From CANMXU01 sp052030545 (GTDB taxonomy: Bacteria; Pseudomonadota; Gammaproteobacteria; Enterobacterales; Alteromonadaceae), in the NCBI RefSeq assembly GCF_052030545.1, contig NZ_JBPDIH010000003.1, forward strand, positions 1 through 64,000: a stretch of 64,000 bases of DNA, in the 5' to 3' direction. Under the pieces are notes generated by a model. The model saw only the letters and a program-made list of their open reading frames with translations, was not told the DNA's origin and did not search any database. Position 1 is the first letter of the stretch. Each line of letters starts with the position of its first letter. Both the position numbers and the translations under genes were made by a program. Positions 18,730-28,221 of the stretch are shown piece after piece.

Positions 18730-19842
18730 TTATTCTTTAATCAGCATAAACCACGCATCAGCGTAATCAGGCAAATGCTTATTGGCTTGATGATAATCTT
18801 GCCAGCCAAAATAACTATCGACGAGCAAATCAAGCTGAAACAGGTTATTGTCAAAGGCGCCACCTTGATCCGCTAAAATACCAAGGCGACTTATTTTTTC
18901 ACCTTGGTTTTGATAGCTTACCATCACCAGTTTACCTAACCCTAACTGAGCAACATTGCCGGCAAAAGTGACTTGTGGTTTTATCGCAATTTTACTGGCT
19001 AAAGTTTCACCGTAGCCCATAATGCTTGGCACTTCAGCAAAATACCAATAACGCGCTTGTTCTCGCTTACCTATACTGTAGTTATAAGCAATGCCGTTGT
19101 TTCGATGGACATTAAAATAACGTGTTTCACCATTCACATTGAGCACACCAGTGCCTTGCAACAGTACGTCGTGCAGCGCTTCTTCTGTTAACCAAACAAG
19201 AGGCTTGGCAAGATTTTTTTCTAAAAGCACGCCATTGATAACATCTTGTCGGGTGTATTGATAACGGGTTAGTGTTTCTTTTACTTGTTCAGCTTGCGCC
19301 AGTGGTAATTGCTGCTCGTCATAAGGTAGTGAATATAAGGCTTGATCAAAGTGCTGAGTTTTCACCGCACTCGCATTGAGTTTTTTAGTGTAATACTTGG
19401 TGAGAAAAATACTATCGTTTGGAATATTTCTCAGTAAACGACTTTTAACTTCATTGGTACTTTTATCAGCAATGTCGTTAGCTGTTTTAGTATCTGGATA
19501 CCAACGAATAAACTCAAAATGTTGCTGTAGAAAATCAGCGTCGTGCAGTCGACTTGCTCGTTTAGCGCGAACATCTTCACGATAGGTTTGACATAAAAAA
19601 TCTAGCGTTTTCATAATTCTTGGCAAACTAAAGTGGCTATGAATATTGGAGCCGGCATGCACTGCAAACTTATCAGCTTTATTACTTACTAGGTAAGTAC
19701 GGGTATTTTCCGCGACCTGACAAAGTTCACTACCTTTAAAGCCTTTTGGCAAACCAATATTCGGATTTTCTTCAACAACAAACTGTAACGCCATGCTTGG
19801 AAAAGAGATAAAAAATAAAACAATAACCGGCCATTTGCGCAT
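18730..19842 (-). CDS. MltA/3D-domain-like periplasmic protein
   Basis: A 370-residue protein with an N-terminal signal peptide (MRKWPVIVLFFISFPSMALQ). Residues about 225-280 (GTGVLNVNGETRYFNVHRN, then a YSIG segment) and the C-terminal ADQGGAFDNNLFQLDLLVD resemble the two halves of MltA lytic transglycosylases, whose 3D domain carries D-x-G-G-A-I. The catalytic Asp pattern is only partly matched and the N-terminal half is unfamiliar, so peptidoglycan cleavage is inferred. It stands alone between the porin operon and an L,D-transpeptidase, also a wall enzyme. Confidence 0.5.
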   Translation of the reverse strand: MRKWPVIVLFFISFPSMALQFVVEENPNIGLPKGFKGSELCQVAENTRTYLVSNKADKFAVHAGSNIHSHFSLPRIMKTLDFLCQTYREDVRAKRASRLHDADFLQQHFEFIRWYPDTKTANDIADKSTNEVKSRLLRNIPNDSIFLTKYYTKKLNASAVKTQHFDQALYSLPYDEQQLPLAQAEQVKETLTRYQYTRQDVINGVLLEKNLAKPLVWLTEEALHDVLLQGTGVLNVNGETRYFNVHRNNGIAYNYSIGKREQARYWYFAEVPSIMGYGETLASKIAIKPQVTFAGNVAQLGLGKLVMVSYQNQGEKISRLGILADQGGAFDNNLFQLDLLVDSYFGWQDYHQANKHLPDYADAWFMLIKE

Positions 19843-20066
19843 AAAGCGTAGCTTCCTAAGAACATGAATTTAAATAAGTCAGCACATTTTAACTAAATTT
19901 ACGGTTGAAGGCAGAATAATCAAACAATTAATTTAATCGTTTGATTATTCTCATAATTACGGTAATGTCGCTAAACCAGTAGGATCAGAAAACAAATTTT
20001 GAAGCTGGTAAATTTTTAAATACAGTCCTATAAATTTTAAGATATACAACGGATAACGACTAAGCA

Positions 20067-20669
20067 ATGCTCACCCATTTTCAACAACTTTTATTAACTT
20101 TGATTATTATAATTTTGGCAACATTTGCCCTCGCCTTTTCGCCATTTTCTTTTGCCAATATCACACCAGCAAAAACAACCAATATACAAACCACACCAGC
20201 TAAAGCCAAGCTTGATAAAAGCGTCCAAGCTCATGTGAATTTAGCTCAAGTAGATTTAGTTAAAGTCGATAAGTCGCAAAACAAAATGTTTTTACTAAAA
20301 CAAGGCAAAATCGTGAAAAGCTACCGAATTGCGCTTGGCGGAAAACCCAAAGGGCATAAGCAATATGAAGGCGACCAACGCACACCTGAAGGAAGATACA
20401 CGTTAGACTACATCAAAGAAGATTCAGCCTTTTATCGCGCTATGCATATTAGTTACCCTAACCAAGCCGATATTACCCAAGCGAAAAACCAAGGCCGCTC
20501 GCCAGGTGGGCAAATAATGGTGCATGGCCAACGAGATAGAGCCGGTTGGCGCGCCAATATCGCCCAACGTCTAAATTGGACCAATGGTTGTATCGCATTA
20601 AAAAATCACGAAATGGATGAGTTTATCGCGCTAGTCGACGTAGGCACACCAATCGAAATACGCTGGTAA
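20067..20669 (+). CDS. L,D-transpeptidase (YkuD family)
   Basis: A 200-residue exported protein: hydrophobic N-terminus to about residue 30, then a YkuD domain from about residue 60. The catalytic region is complete, with MVHGQRD followed by the nucleophile motif WTNGCIALKN (catalytic Cys, upstream His). Such enzymes make 3-3 crosslinks in peptidoglycan or anchor lipoproteins to it. Its closest general relatives are short proteobacterial proteins without a peptidoglycan-binding domain, often annotated as murein L,D-transpeptidases. Confidence 0.85.
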   Translation: MLTHFQQLLLTLIIIILATFALAFSPFSFANITPAKTTNIQTTPAKAKLDKSVQAHVNLAQVDLVKVDKSQNKMFLLKQGKIVKSYRIALGGKPKGHKQYEGDQRTPEGRYTLDYIKEDSAFYRAMHISYPNQADITQAKNQGRSPGGQIMVHGQRDRAGWRANIAQRLNWTNGCIALKNHEMDEFIALVDVGTPIEIRW

Positions 20670-20692
20670 AATAAATAAGAAAAAACACATTA

Positions 20693-20770
20693 GGGCTCGG
20701 TGACATATTTACCCATCAACGGTAATTTTTCCATCTTAATTGAAGCTTAAAACATAGTGTCACCGACCCC
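20693..20770. repeat. REP/MITE-like element with 13-bp imperfect terminal inverted repeats
   Basis: GGGCTCGGTGACA at one end and TGTCACCGACCCC at the other pair at 12 of 13 positions around a 52-bp centre, between the L,D-transpeptidase gene and the TRAP terminator. No coding sequence is inside. Size and ends suit a short dispersed repeat moved by a REP-associated transposase, but only one copy is in the window. Confidence 0.45.
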
Positions 20771-20826
20771 TTTGTCAGATCCTTTGTCGCAAACCAATAT
20801 CGTTAATTCTTGTCAAATTTAAGGCG

Positions 20827-20855
20827 AAAAAAAAGGCATATAAAAATATGCCTTT
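20827..20855 (-). terminator. Rho-independent terminator of the TRAP operon
   Basis: AAAGGCATAT and ATATGCCTTT pair perfectly across a 4-nt loop, and on the minus strand the stem runs into a long T tract. It lies 18 bp after the dctM stop. The A/T flanks on both sides might let it work in both directions. Confidence 0.85.
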
Positions 20856-20873
20856 GAAAAATTCCCGATAACA

Positions 20874-22154
20874 CTAACTAATAATTAGCTGGTCTGGGAA
20901 CGCGAGCACTAATAGTAATACCGCCACTTGAATCAGGATAAAAGGAATGACCCCTTTATAAATGGTGGTGGTTTTTAAAGATGGCGGCGCAACGCCTTTT
21001 AAATAAAACAAACTAAAACCAAACGGCGGCGTTAAAAACGACGTTTGTAAATTCATTGAAATTAAAATGGCAAACCACAATAAGTTGACATCTAGCGCCA
21101 TCGCCACAGGCGTTAAGATAGGCACAACTAAAAAGGCAATCTCAATAAAGTCGATAAAGAAACCTAAAATCAGTATCGCCAACATTGCAAGAATGATAAA
21201 TGTCCACTTTTCCCCCGGTAAATCGAGGAAAAACTCTTCCACAAGGTATTCACTACCTGAGTAGCTAAACACCATAGAAAATGCCGTTGCGCCAATTAAT
21301 ACCGCAAAGATCATCGAGGTTACTTTCACGGTTTCTTTAGAAACATCATTAATCTTTCCAAAACTAAAACCGCCATAAAACATCGATAAAACAACCGCGC
21401 CAACTGCGCCAATTGCCGACGATTCAGTCGGTGTTGCAACGCCGGTAAAAATAGAACCTAATACCACAACAATTAACAACAACGGCGGAATAATGTCTTT
21501 TACCGCTTGTACATATAATTCACTGCGTTTTTGATCAACTTGTATTGGCGGACAAAATTCAGGTTTAAATTTACCCAAAACAATAATATATACGGTATAA
21601 CTCACCACAAGTAACGCACCAGGAAGTACCGCCGCTTTAAATAGGTCGCCAACCGGTAAGCCCATAACATCGCCAAGAATGATCAAAATTATCGATGGCG
21701 GAATGATCTGCCCAAGCGTGCCTGATGCACAAATAACTCCAGCCGCCGTTGGTTCGTGATATTTATTTTTCAACATAACCGGCAGTGAAATTACCCCCAT
21801 AGCAACAACACTTGCGCCAACAACACCCGTAGATGCCGCTAATAACGCGCCAACAATAATGGTCGAAATAGCCACACCACCTGGCATACCACCAAATAAC
21901 TTGGCTGACGATTCAAGTAAACGTTCTGCCAAGCCGGTTTTTTGCAAAACGATGCCCATAAAGACAAACATAGGAATTGCCATTAAGGTGGTGTTTTCCA
22001 TAATGCTCATAATGCGATAAGGCATAAACGCAAATAGATCAGCGCCTAAAGTAAATACACCAACAATTAATGAGACACCTGCGAAAGTAAACGCCACCGG
22101 ATAGCCGATAAAGAGGCAAACCAAGGCGATAAAAAATAATGCTAAACCAACCAT
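20874..22154 (-). CDS. dctM: TRAP transporter large permease DctM
   Basis: A 426-residue polytopic membrane protein of the DctM/IT superfamily, with about 11-12 hydrophobic segments. It carries family patterns such as AIPMFVFMGIVLQKTGLAERLL and the glycine-rich GALLAASTGVVGASVVAMGV. It is the sodium-coupled translocation subunit of a three-part uptake system. It starts 2 bp after dctQ ends and is probably coupled to it. Confidence 0.92.
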   Translation of the reverse strand: MVGLALFFIALVCLFIGYPVAFTFAGVSLIVGVFTLGADLFAFMPYRIMSIMENTTLMAIPMFVFMGIVLQKTGLAERLLESSAKLFGGMPGGVAISTIIVGALLAASTGVVGASVVAMGVISLPVMLKNKYHEPTAAGVICASGTLGQIIPPSIILIILGDVMGLPVGDLFKAAVLPGALLVVSYTVYIIVLGKFKPEFCPPIQVDQKRSELYVQAVKDIIPPLLLIVVVLGSIFTGVATPTESSAIGAVGAVVLSMFYGGFSFGKINDVSKETVKVTSMIFAVLIGATAFSMVFSYSGSEYLVEEFFLDLPGEKWTFIILAMLAILILGFFIDFIEIAFLVVPILTPVAMALDVNLLWFAILISMNLQTSFLTPPFGFSLFYLKGVAPPSLKTTTIYKGVIPFILIQVAVLLLVLAFPDQLIIS

Positions 22155-22156
22155 AA

Positions 22157-22675
22157 TTATGCGCCTTGCTCAGAAGATGAATGTTTACTTAATTGACTAA
22201 ATTGTTCTAACAGTACGTAAGCAATACATAGCAATAAATAAATGGATGAAGCAGGAATGACTGAACGTATGATCCAACGATGCGGTAATCCACCCGGATC
22301 TGGGCTACCTTCACCCATGTTGTACGCTTCAATGGTGTAATCCCAACTGAAATATAAAATAAGGCAAGCAAACGGTATGGTAAAAATAAGTGTGCCTAAA
22401 ATATTAATAATGGCTTGTGCTTTTTCACTTAAACGATCGTAAATAATATCGACCCGAACATGGCCATTTTCTTTGAAGGTATAGCCAATACCAAACATAA
22501 ACATGGCTGCATACAAGTGCCACTCAAGCTCTTGCATACCAATGCTTACGTCATTAAAAAAGTAACGCATTACTACGTCATAAAATACATTAAAAATCAT
22601 CAAGAGCATTAGTAGGCTACAAAAAGAACCAACTGCATCTATGATCTTTTTCATCAAATTTTTCAAAAAATTCAT
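22157..22675 (-). CDS. dctQ: TRAP transporter small permease DctQ
   Basis: A 172-residue membrane protein with four hydrophobic helices, including the family pattern MQELEWHLYAAMFMFGIGYTF and later VRVDIIYDRLS. The ATG at 22675 is preferred over one 12 codons upstream because it follows TGAGGCAG and gives MNFLKNLMKK. The upstream ATG would also put a strong hairpin inside the coding region. It partners DctM in the membrane. Confidence 0.88.
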   Translation of the reverse strand: MNFLKNLMKKIIDAVGSFCSLLMLLMIFNVFYDVVMRYFFNDVSIGMQELEWHLYAAMFMFGIGYTFKENGHVRVDIIYDRLSEKAQAIINILGTLIFTIPFACLILYFSWDYTIEAYNMGEGSPDPGGLPHRWIIRSVIPASSIYLLLCIAYVLLEQFSQLSKHSSSEQGA

Positions 22676-22692
22676 CACTGCCTCATAAAATA

Positions 22693-22715
22693 AAGCATGC
22701 CAGCAAGGCATGCTT
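22693..22715 (-). terminator. Hairpin between dctP and dctQ (partial terminator)
   Basis: AAGCATGCC and GGCATGCTT pair perfectly around a 5-nt loop, and the minus-strand downstream sequence is TATTTTAT. Such intergenic hairpins are often seen after genes for periplasmic binding proteins. It would give more DctP than membrane subunits, by partial termination or by protecting the dctP message. Confidence 0.6.
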
Positions 22716-22751
22716 ATTATCTAAATTAATGCTCTAACACATTACCTTAGC

Positions 22752-23825
22752 TTATTTTTTGGTATTAAAGTTATCTAAATACGCTTTATCAGAAAACTCG
22801 GTCCAAGCACGTACTTGTTTTTGGTAGGCAGTAATTGAGTCTAAGATTTCTTTAGTTTTTGGATCTTTAGCAGCAAATTCTTCTAATAACTGATCATTGG
22901 CTGTTTGAATTGCGGTCATGATCTCTTTCGAGAACGTACGCATTTTCACGTTAGGGAAATCTTTTTGAATCGCAGCAAGGTTTTTACCGCTTTCATGCAT
23001 TGATTGTGCATACATATCGTAAGCCGCTACTCGCATCGCAATCGTTAAGATTTTTTGTAGATCTTTAGGCAGTGAATCGTACGCTTTTTTGTTCACCATA
23101 AACTGCAACTCAGTTGCTGGCTCATGCCAACCTGTGTAGTAGTAAGGGGCAATTTTGTGGAAACCCATACGTAAATCTAACGACGGACCAACCCACTCTA
23201 ACGCATCAATCGTATTACGCTCTAATGCAGTATAAAGTTCGCCAGAAGGAATGTTGGTAGGTTTTGCCCCTAAACGCGCCAATACTTCACCAGCAAAACC
23301 TGGAATACGCATTTTTAACCCTTTAAGGTCATCAACGGTATTAATTTCTTTTCGAAACCAGCCGCCCATTTGGTTACCAGTATTACCACCTGGGAACGAC
23401 ATAATGCCGTACTTGTCGTAAACCGATTCCATCAGTTCCATACCACCACCGTAGTAGAACCATGCGTATTGTTCAGGCGCTGTCATACCAAACGGCAACG
23501 TAGTAAAGAACATGGTATTAAAGTCTTTACCTTTCCAATAATACGAAGCAGAGTGACCCATTTGATATTGGCCGCTTTTAACAAAATCAAAAATACCTAA
23601 CGCTGATTTATGCTTGTTAGCCGAGTCGATGCGAATGTTTAAACGCCCGCCTGACATTTCTTTTGCCAGCTTAGCCATACGCTTTGAAGCTTCACCAAAA
23701 ATCGGGAAGTTTGGCCCCCAAGTTTCAGCTAATCGCCAGTTGTAACGTTTTTCCGCAGCATTTGCGACATTTAGCAAACTCACCGACAAAATCGCGGTTA
23801 ATGCTATTATTTTTGTAATCTTCAT
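22752..23825 (-). CDS. dctP: TRAP transporter substrate-binding protein DctP (2-oxoacid/lactate type)
   Basis: A 357-residue periplasmic protein with a signal peptide (MKITKIIALTAILSVSLLNVANA). The mature part has the DctP fold signature KGLKMRIPGFAGEVLARLGA and the segment ALEWVGPSLDLRMGFHKIAP. The latter resembles the TakP-like branch that binds 2-oxoacids or lactate, in contrast to C4-dicarboxylate binders. The arginine in KMRIPG would bind the carboxylate. The substrate class is inferred. It is divergent from a two-component system that probably controls it. Confidence 0.88.
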   Translation of the reverse strand: MKITKIIALTAILSVSLLNVANAAEKRYNWRLAETWGPNFPIFGEASKRMAKLAKEMSGGRLNIRIDSANKHKSALGIFDFVKSGQYQMGHSASYYWKGKDFNTMFFTTLPFGMTAPEQYAWFYYGGGMELMESVYDKYGIMSFPGGNTGNQMGGWFRKEINTVDDLKGLKMRIPGFAGEVLARLGAKPTNIPSGELYTALERNTIDALEWVGPSLDLRMGFHKIAPYYYTGWHEPATELQFMVNKKAYDSLPKDLQKILTIAMRVAAYDMYAQSMHESGKNLAAIQKDFPNVKMRTFSKEIMTAIQTANDQLLEEFAAKDPKTKEILDSITAYQKQVRAWTEFSDKAYLDNFNTKK

Positions 23826-23910
23826 ACCCCTACCCTTGTTGTTTATTTAATTATTTTGAATTTGGTCAACTTACTCTCTCAAATTAACCACCTAATTGAT
23901 ATTAGTACGA

Positions 23911-23951
23911 ACACCTAATAATTGGTAAAAAGTTCGTAGGTACTAATACCT
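23911..23951. promoter_or_regulatory. Nested inverted repeats in the dctP / kinase intergenic region
   Basis: AGGTACTAATACCT (23938-23951) is a perfect dyad around four bases. It overlaps a longer imperfect inverted repeat in which ATTAGTACGAAC is mirrored by GTTCGTAGGTACTAAT. The TACC-type heptamers resemble the half-sites of NarL-family regulators, and such a regulator is encoded next door. A role as operator is inferred. Confidence 0.4.
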
Positions 23952-24026
23952 AGTTAAATGAATCTGCTAGCAATTTTCAAGGAAATTTGAAACTATCAAA
24001 AGCTTCTATTTTGAGGAGTATGTTGT

Positions 24027-25409
24027 ATGAGAATGCCGTACCGATTTTTTTTCATTGCTTTTATTCAGGTAATTGTTACCGCGATTGTCACCTATTTTTT
24101 AATGACCAATGAATACAAAGAACTCTCAAGTAGAAACTTAGCCACCTTAGAAAGCTTTCTGATCAGCCAAAAAGAAAGTGAGTTAAAAAACTATACCGAC
24201 CTCGCCCTTTCGTCGGTAAAAAAACTCCATAAATTAGTGGATAAAGAAAATGAAATCTCCGTTGTGTCAGATATTTTTCAAGGGCTTTTATACAACGGCA
24301 ACGACGGCTATTTTTTTATTTATGACCAAAGTGGTTACGGCATTGTTCACCCCAAAGAGCCATTTAGAATAGGTCAGAATTGGTGGGATTTAGAAGACGG
24401 TAACGGCGACAAAATTATTCAATCGTTACTAAAAACCGCTGAAAATGGTGGTGGTTTTCACCGTTACGTGTGGAACAAACCTTCATCAAATGTTAAAGAA
24501 GAAAAACTTGGTTACGCCACCATTATCGACAAATGGGGATGGATGTTAGGCACAGGCGTTTATCTTGACGATGTTTATTTGCAGCTTAACAAGGTACAAA
24601 AAGAAATCGATAACCATTTAAATAATACCAAAGGCATTATTTTCTCAGTGGCGATCACCTCGTTGTTAGTGATTTTTATTTTTGGCTTTATTGTTAACTT
24701 TAAAAACAAAAAGCAAGCTGATGAAAAAATAAGTGAGCTCGGCCAACGCATAATAACCATTCAAGAAGAAGAGAACCGCCACATCGCTCGAGAGCTTCAC
24801 GACGGCATAGTGCAAATTCTAGTTTCAATTAAATTCTCGCTAGAAGCCACAGGGCGGGCGCTTAAAAAAGATCAGCACCCAAAACCTGAGCCGCTTGTTG
24901 TCGCAGAAGAAAGCCTTGCGGTTGCTATTAATGAAATTCGCCGCATTTCACATCATATGCATCCGCAAATTTTGGACGAGCTTGGTTTGTCTTCCGCCAT
25001 TGAAGCCATTTCAACTAGCTTTTCAGAACGCACCGGCGTTAAGGTTGAATTAAATCTACCAGCGGTGCGTAAGCTGTTGCCCGACGATATTAGCACCACC
25101 TTATATCGCGTTGTGCAAGAAGCACTGATTAATATCGAAAAACATGCACAGGCTGAAAAAGTTGTCATTAACCTAGATGTAAAAAGCATTTGGCTAACGT
25201 TGCAAATTGAAGACAATGGTCGCGGCTTCGATATAGACCAAAGTAATATTGATTGTAATGGCATAGGTTTGCGAAACTTAGCAGAGCGAGTGGAATATCA
25301 TTTGGGCATACTTAATATTCACAGCGACAACCGCGGCACAATTATTGAGGCAAAAATTCCAACGGCAACGTTTGCCAACTACTATAATGAAAAGAACCAC
25401 GCGACCTAA
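24027..25409 (+). CDS. Cache-domain sensor histidine kinase (NarX-like output)
   Basis: A 460-residue membrane kinase. Two TM helices (about residues 7-25 and 198-222) flank a periplasmic single Cache domain (GYFFIYDQSGYGIVHP, then WGWMLGTGVYLDDV). The cytoplasmic part has a HisKA_3 dimerisation helix with the phosphoacceptor in IARELHDGIVQ and a HATPase domain with LYRVVQEALINIEKHA and EDNGRGFD. The start follows GAGGAG. It is 30 bp upstream of its regulator and divergent from dctPQM, so it most likely senses the carboxylate imported by that system. Confidence 0.88.
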   Translation: MRMPYRFFFIAFIQVIVTAIVTYFLMTNEYKELSSRNLATLESFLISQKESELKNYTDLALSSVKKLHKLVDKENEISVVSDIFQGLLYNGNDGYFFIYDQSGYGIVHPKEPFRIGQNWWDLEDGNGDKIIQSLLKTAENGGGFHRYVWNKPSSNVKEEKLGYATIIDKWGWMLGTGVYLDDVYLQLNKVQKEIDNHLNNTKGIIFSVAITSLLVIFIFGFIVNFKNKKQADEKISELGQRIITIQEEENRHIARELHDGIVQILVSIKFSLEATGRALKKDQHPKPEPLVVAEESLAVAINEIRRISHHMHPQILDELGLSSAIEAISTSFSERTGVKVELNLPAVRKLLPDDISTTLYRVVQEALINIEKHAQAEKVVINLDVKSIWLTLQIEDNGRGFDIDQSNIDCNGIGLRNLAERVEYHLGILNIHSDNRGTIIEAKIPTATFANYYNEKNHAT

Positions 25410-25438
25410 AACACAATAATAACAACTAGGATTTACGA

Positions 25439-26080
25439 ATGAGTGAGCAAAAAAAATTAAAAGTACTGCTCGTAGATGATCATCCCATGGTGCAAAGAGG
25501 CTTAATCGCCTGTTTATCTTATTACGACGACATTGAAGTTATTGGTTCACCTTGTCACGGCAAAGAAGCCATTACTGAAGCATTGACTGTAAAACCTGAC
25601 GTAATACTGATGGATATTAGCATGCCGTCGATGAACGGCATCGACGCCACTGAAGTTATTATTGAAAAGCTACCCGAGACCAAAGTGCTCATTTTTAGCA
25701 TGCATGAAAACCCAGAGTTTGTATCAAGTGCAATTCAAGCTGGGGCGTCGGGCTATATTTTAAAAGACACCAATTCAGAAGAAGTGTATTTTGCGATAAA
25801 AGCCGTCGCCAAAGGCAACACCCATTTTAGTAGTTCAATTTCAAAATTATTAATTACCAACCCGATCAGCCAGTCACCAGAAAAACTAACCACACGTGAA
25901 CAGCTAATACTTTCACACATCGCAAGAGGTAGCTCGAGTAAAGAAATTGCCCGCGATCTCGATATTAGCTTTCGCACCGTTGACGCGCATCGACGCAATA
26001 TCAAAGCCAAGCTTAAAATAGACAGCCTTGCCGAGCTAGTTCGGTATGCAGTAAACCACGGTTTAATTGAAAATAAATAA
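25439..26080 (+). CDS. NarL/FixJ-family response regulator
   Basis: A 213-residue regulator. The receiver domain (residues about 8-120) has the acidic pair DDH, the phosphoacceptor in VILMDISMPSMNG and the lysine in GYILKDT. The C-terminal LuxR-type helix-turn-helix has LTTREQLILSHIARGSSSKE and DISFRTVDAHRRNI. It forms a two-component pair with the preceding kinase and probably activates dctPQM. Confidence 0.9.
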   Translation: MSEQKKLKVLLVDDHPMVQRGLIACLSYYDDIEVIGSPCHGKEAITEALTVKPDVILMDISMPSMNGIDATEVIIEKLPETKVLIFSMHENPEFVSSAIQAGASGYILKDTNSEEVYFAIKAVAKGNTHFSSSISKLLITNPISQSPEKLTTREQLILSHIARGSSSKEIARDLDISFRTVDAHRRNIKAKLKIDSLAELVRYAVNHGLIENK

Positions 26081-26241
26081 CAGTCGCTTTAATGATTAAA
26101 AGCACTTTCAAACACAGACGAGAATCGAAATATTATTGATATACGCCAGTATGTTATAAATAAATATTTGTACTTTCATATTGGTTTTTTTGCCGTTGTT
26201 ACATTACGCTTAATGACAGGCTTAACTAAAAAACTGAGCGT

Positions 26242-28221
26242 ATGAGTTCATCGTTTGATCCGGTTATTGTTTTTTTGTCTTTTCTCGTTGCCGTATATGT
26301 TTCATATATTGTCGTTGGCGTGTGCATGCGTATTGCCGTTTCACGTAAAAAAATAGCATTATATTGGAATATTGGCGGCGCACTCGCCATGGCGATTGGC
26401 ATATGGGCGATGCATTTTATTGGCATGCTTGCCTTCACCTTACCTATACCCATTTATTACGACCTGAGCTTAACCGCCTTATCGATTATTCCTGCTATTT
26501 TTTCTTCCGCTATTGCGCTTTTTATGGTGCGCTTTAAACGCAGCAATAGCAGTTTAACAATCGCTGCGATTTTAATGGGCTTAGGTATAGCAGCCATGCA
26601 TTATATTGGCATGGCTGCAATGGGCATGAGCCCAAACATTAGCTACGCAGCAGATATCGTACTGTTATCGGTTTTTATTGCCATTTCAGCGTCAGGCATC
26701 GCACTATTTTTATTATTTCATCAAATAGACAACAACCAGTTAACCCACAATTTTAAAATACTTACCGCCTTGATTATGGGCAGCGCTATTGTTGGTATGC
26801 ACTATGTCGGCATGGCCGCAGCAAGCTTTTCGATGGATTGTATTTCTTCGCCGCAAGGTAGCATCAACCTAGATCGCGATACCTTACTAATTGTCGTCAC
26901 CTTACTGAGTTTATTCATACTAACCATGACGCAGTTCTTTATGTTTCTTGATAAAAAACTGTCAGAAAACGCCTTCTATCATGCGGTATTTTCAGCGCAA
27001 TCGTCTGTTGGTAAAGGGCTACTTGTTTTAGAAAATGAAAAGGTCACTTTAATTAACGACGAGCTAGAAAAGATATTCAATGTAAAGATGGCAGCAAACC
27101 TGGAAGTTCAAGACTTATATTGTGCTTTTTTAGCTGAAGAATATGAGCGTTTTTATCTTTGGATCACATCAACAGGAAAACGTACCAAAACGGTTTCAGT
27201 GAATGAATTTCAATTTAGCGTTAACCAAAAAAATCGCACCCTATCAATGGCTATTACTGGTTTTGTACAAGCAGACTGCGTACGTCGACTCATTATAACC
27301 GACGACATTACCGAGAAAAAACAAGCAGAAATCGACTTAAAACAATTAAATGAATCATTAGAATATCGGGTTGAAGCACGCACAAAAGAACTTACTAAAA
27401 CCAACGAACAATTAAAACACAGCATGAAAGCGCTGCAAGCAGCGCAATCCGAGTTGGTACATAGTCAGAAAATGGCGTCACTTGGCAGCTTGGTAGCAGG
27501 CATTTCTCACGAAATTAATACGCCAATTGGCATTGGCGTTACTTGCGCCACTAATATTGAAGAGCAAGTTCACACCATAGTTAACAAATATCAAAACAGC
27601 ACCATGAAGAAATCTGACTTAGAAAGCTTTTTCACTCATACCGAAGAAGGCTGTCAAATTTTGGCGCAAAATTTACGTCGCGCTTCGGAGCTAATTTCCA
27701 GCTTTAAACAGGTAGCCGTTGACCAAACCGACGATTCAACCCGCGAAATAAATTTAAAAGAATACCTAGATGAAATTATTATCAGTATGCGGCCAAAATT
27801 AAAACGCACAAAGATAAAAGTAGACAATAATATTGCAGGTGATATCAACCTCATTACCGCCCCAGGTGTTTTGTATCAAATAATATCAAATTTTATCGAC
27901 AACTCATTGCTACACGGCTTTGAACAAGGAGCCGAAGGGGTAATAACCATTGCCTGCGAAGCTCTAGAAAATGACATTAAAATAACCTATACCGACAATG
28001 GTCGAGGCGTAACTGACGAGGTTAAAGCCAAAATATTTGACCCATTTTTTACCACTCGCCGAGGAAAAGGCGGCACCGGTCTTGGCCTTAATATTGTGTA
28101 TAACCTTATAACATCTACACTTAAAGGAAAGGTTGAGATAATAAGTCCTGAGCAAGGGGGCTTAGGCTTCGACATACTATTGCCCATAGCGCATGGAGAC
28201 AAAAAGAATGACAGAAACTGA
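26242..28221 (+). CDS. MHYT-domain sensor histidine kinase
   Basis: A 659-residue membrane protein. Residues about 1-235 form a seven-helix MHYT sensor with three copies of the motif (AMHFIGML, AMHYIGMA, GMHYVGMA), which is thought to bind copper and sense a gas such as O2, CO or NO. A PAS-like region and a coiled coil follow, then a HisKA-type helix with ASLGSLVAGISHEINTPIGI and a HATPase domain with NFIDNSLLHG, DNGRG and GGTGLGL. It overlaps the next gene by 14 bp, a clear functional pairing. Confidence 0.88.
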   Translation: MSSSFDPVIVFLSFLVAVYVSYIVVGVCMRIAVSRKKIALYWNIGGALAMAIGIWAMHFIGMLAFTLPIPIYYDLSLTALSIIPAIFSSAIALFMVRFKRSNSSLTIAAILMGLGIAAMHYIGMAAMGMSPNISYAADIVLLSVFIAISASGIALFLLFHQIDNNQLTHNFKILTALIMGSAIVGMHYVGMAAASFSMDCISSPQGSINLDRDTLLIVVTLLSLFILTMTQFFMFLDKKLSENAFYHAVFSAQSSVGKGLLVLENEKVTLINDELEKIFNVKMAANLEVQDLYCAFLAEEYERFYLWITSTGKRTKTVSVNEFQFSVNQKNRTLSMAITGFVQADCVRRLIITDDITEKKQAEIDLKQLNESLEYRVEARTKELTKTNEQLKHSMKALQAAQSELVHSQKMASLGSLVAGISHEINTPIGIGVTCATNIEEQVHTIVNKYQNSTMKKSDLESFFTHTEEGCQILAQNLRRASELISSFKQVAVDQTDDSTREINLKEYLDEIIISMRPKLKRTKIKVDNNIAGDINLITAPGVLYQIISNFIDNSLLHGFEQGAEGVITIACEALENDIKITYTDNGRGVTDEVKAKIFDPFFTTRRGKGGTGLGLNIVYNLITSTLKGKVEIISPEQGGLGFDILLPIAHGDKKNDRN

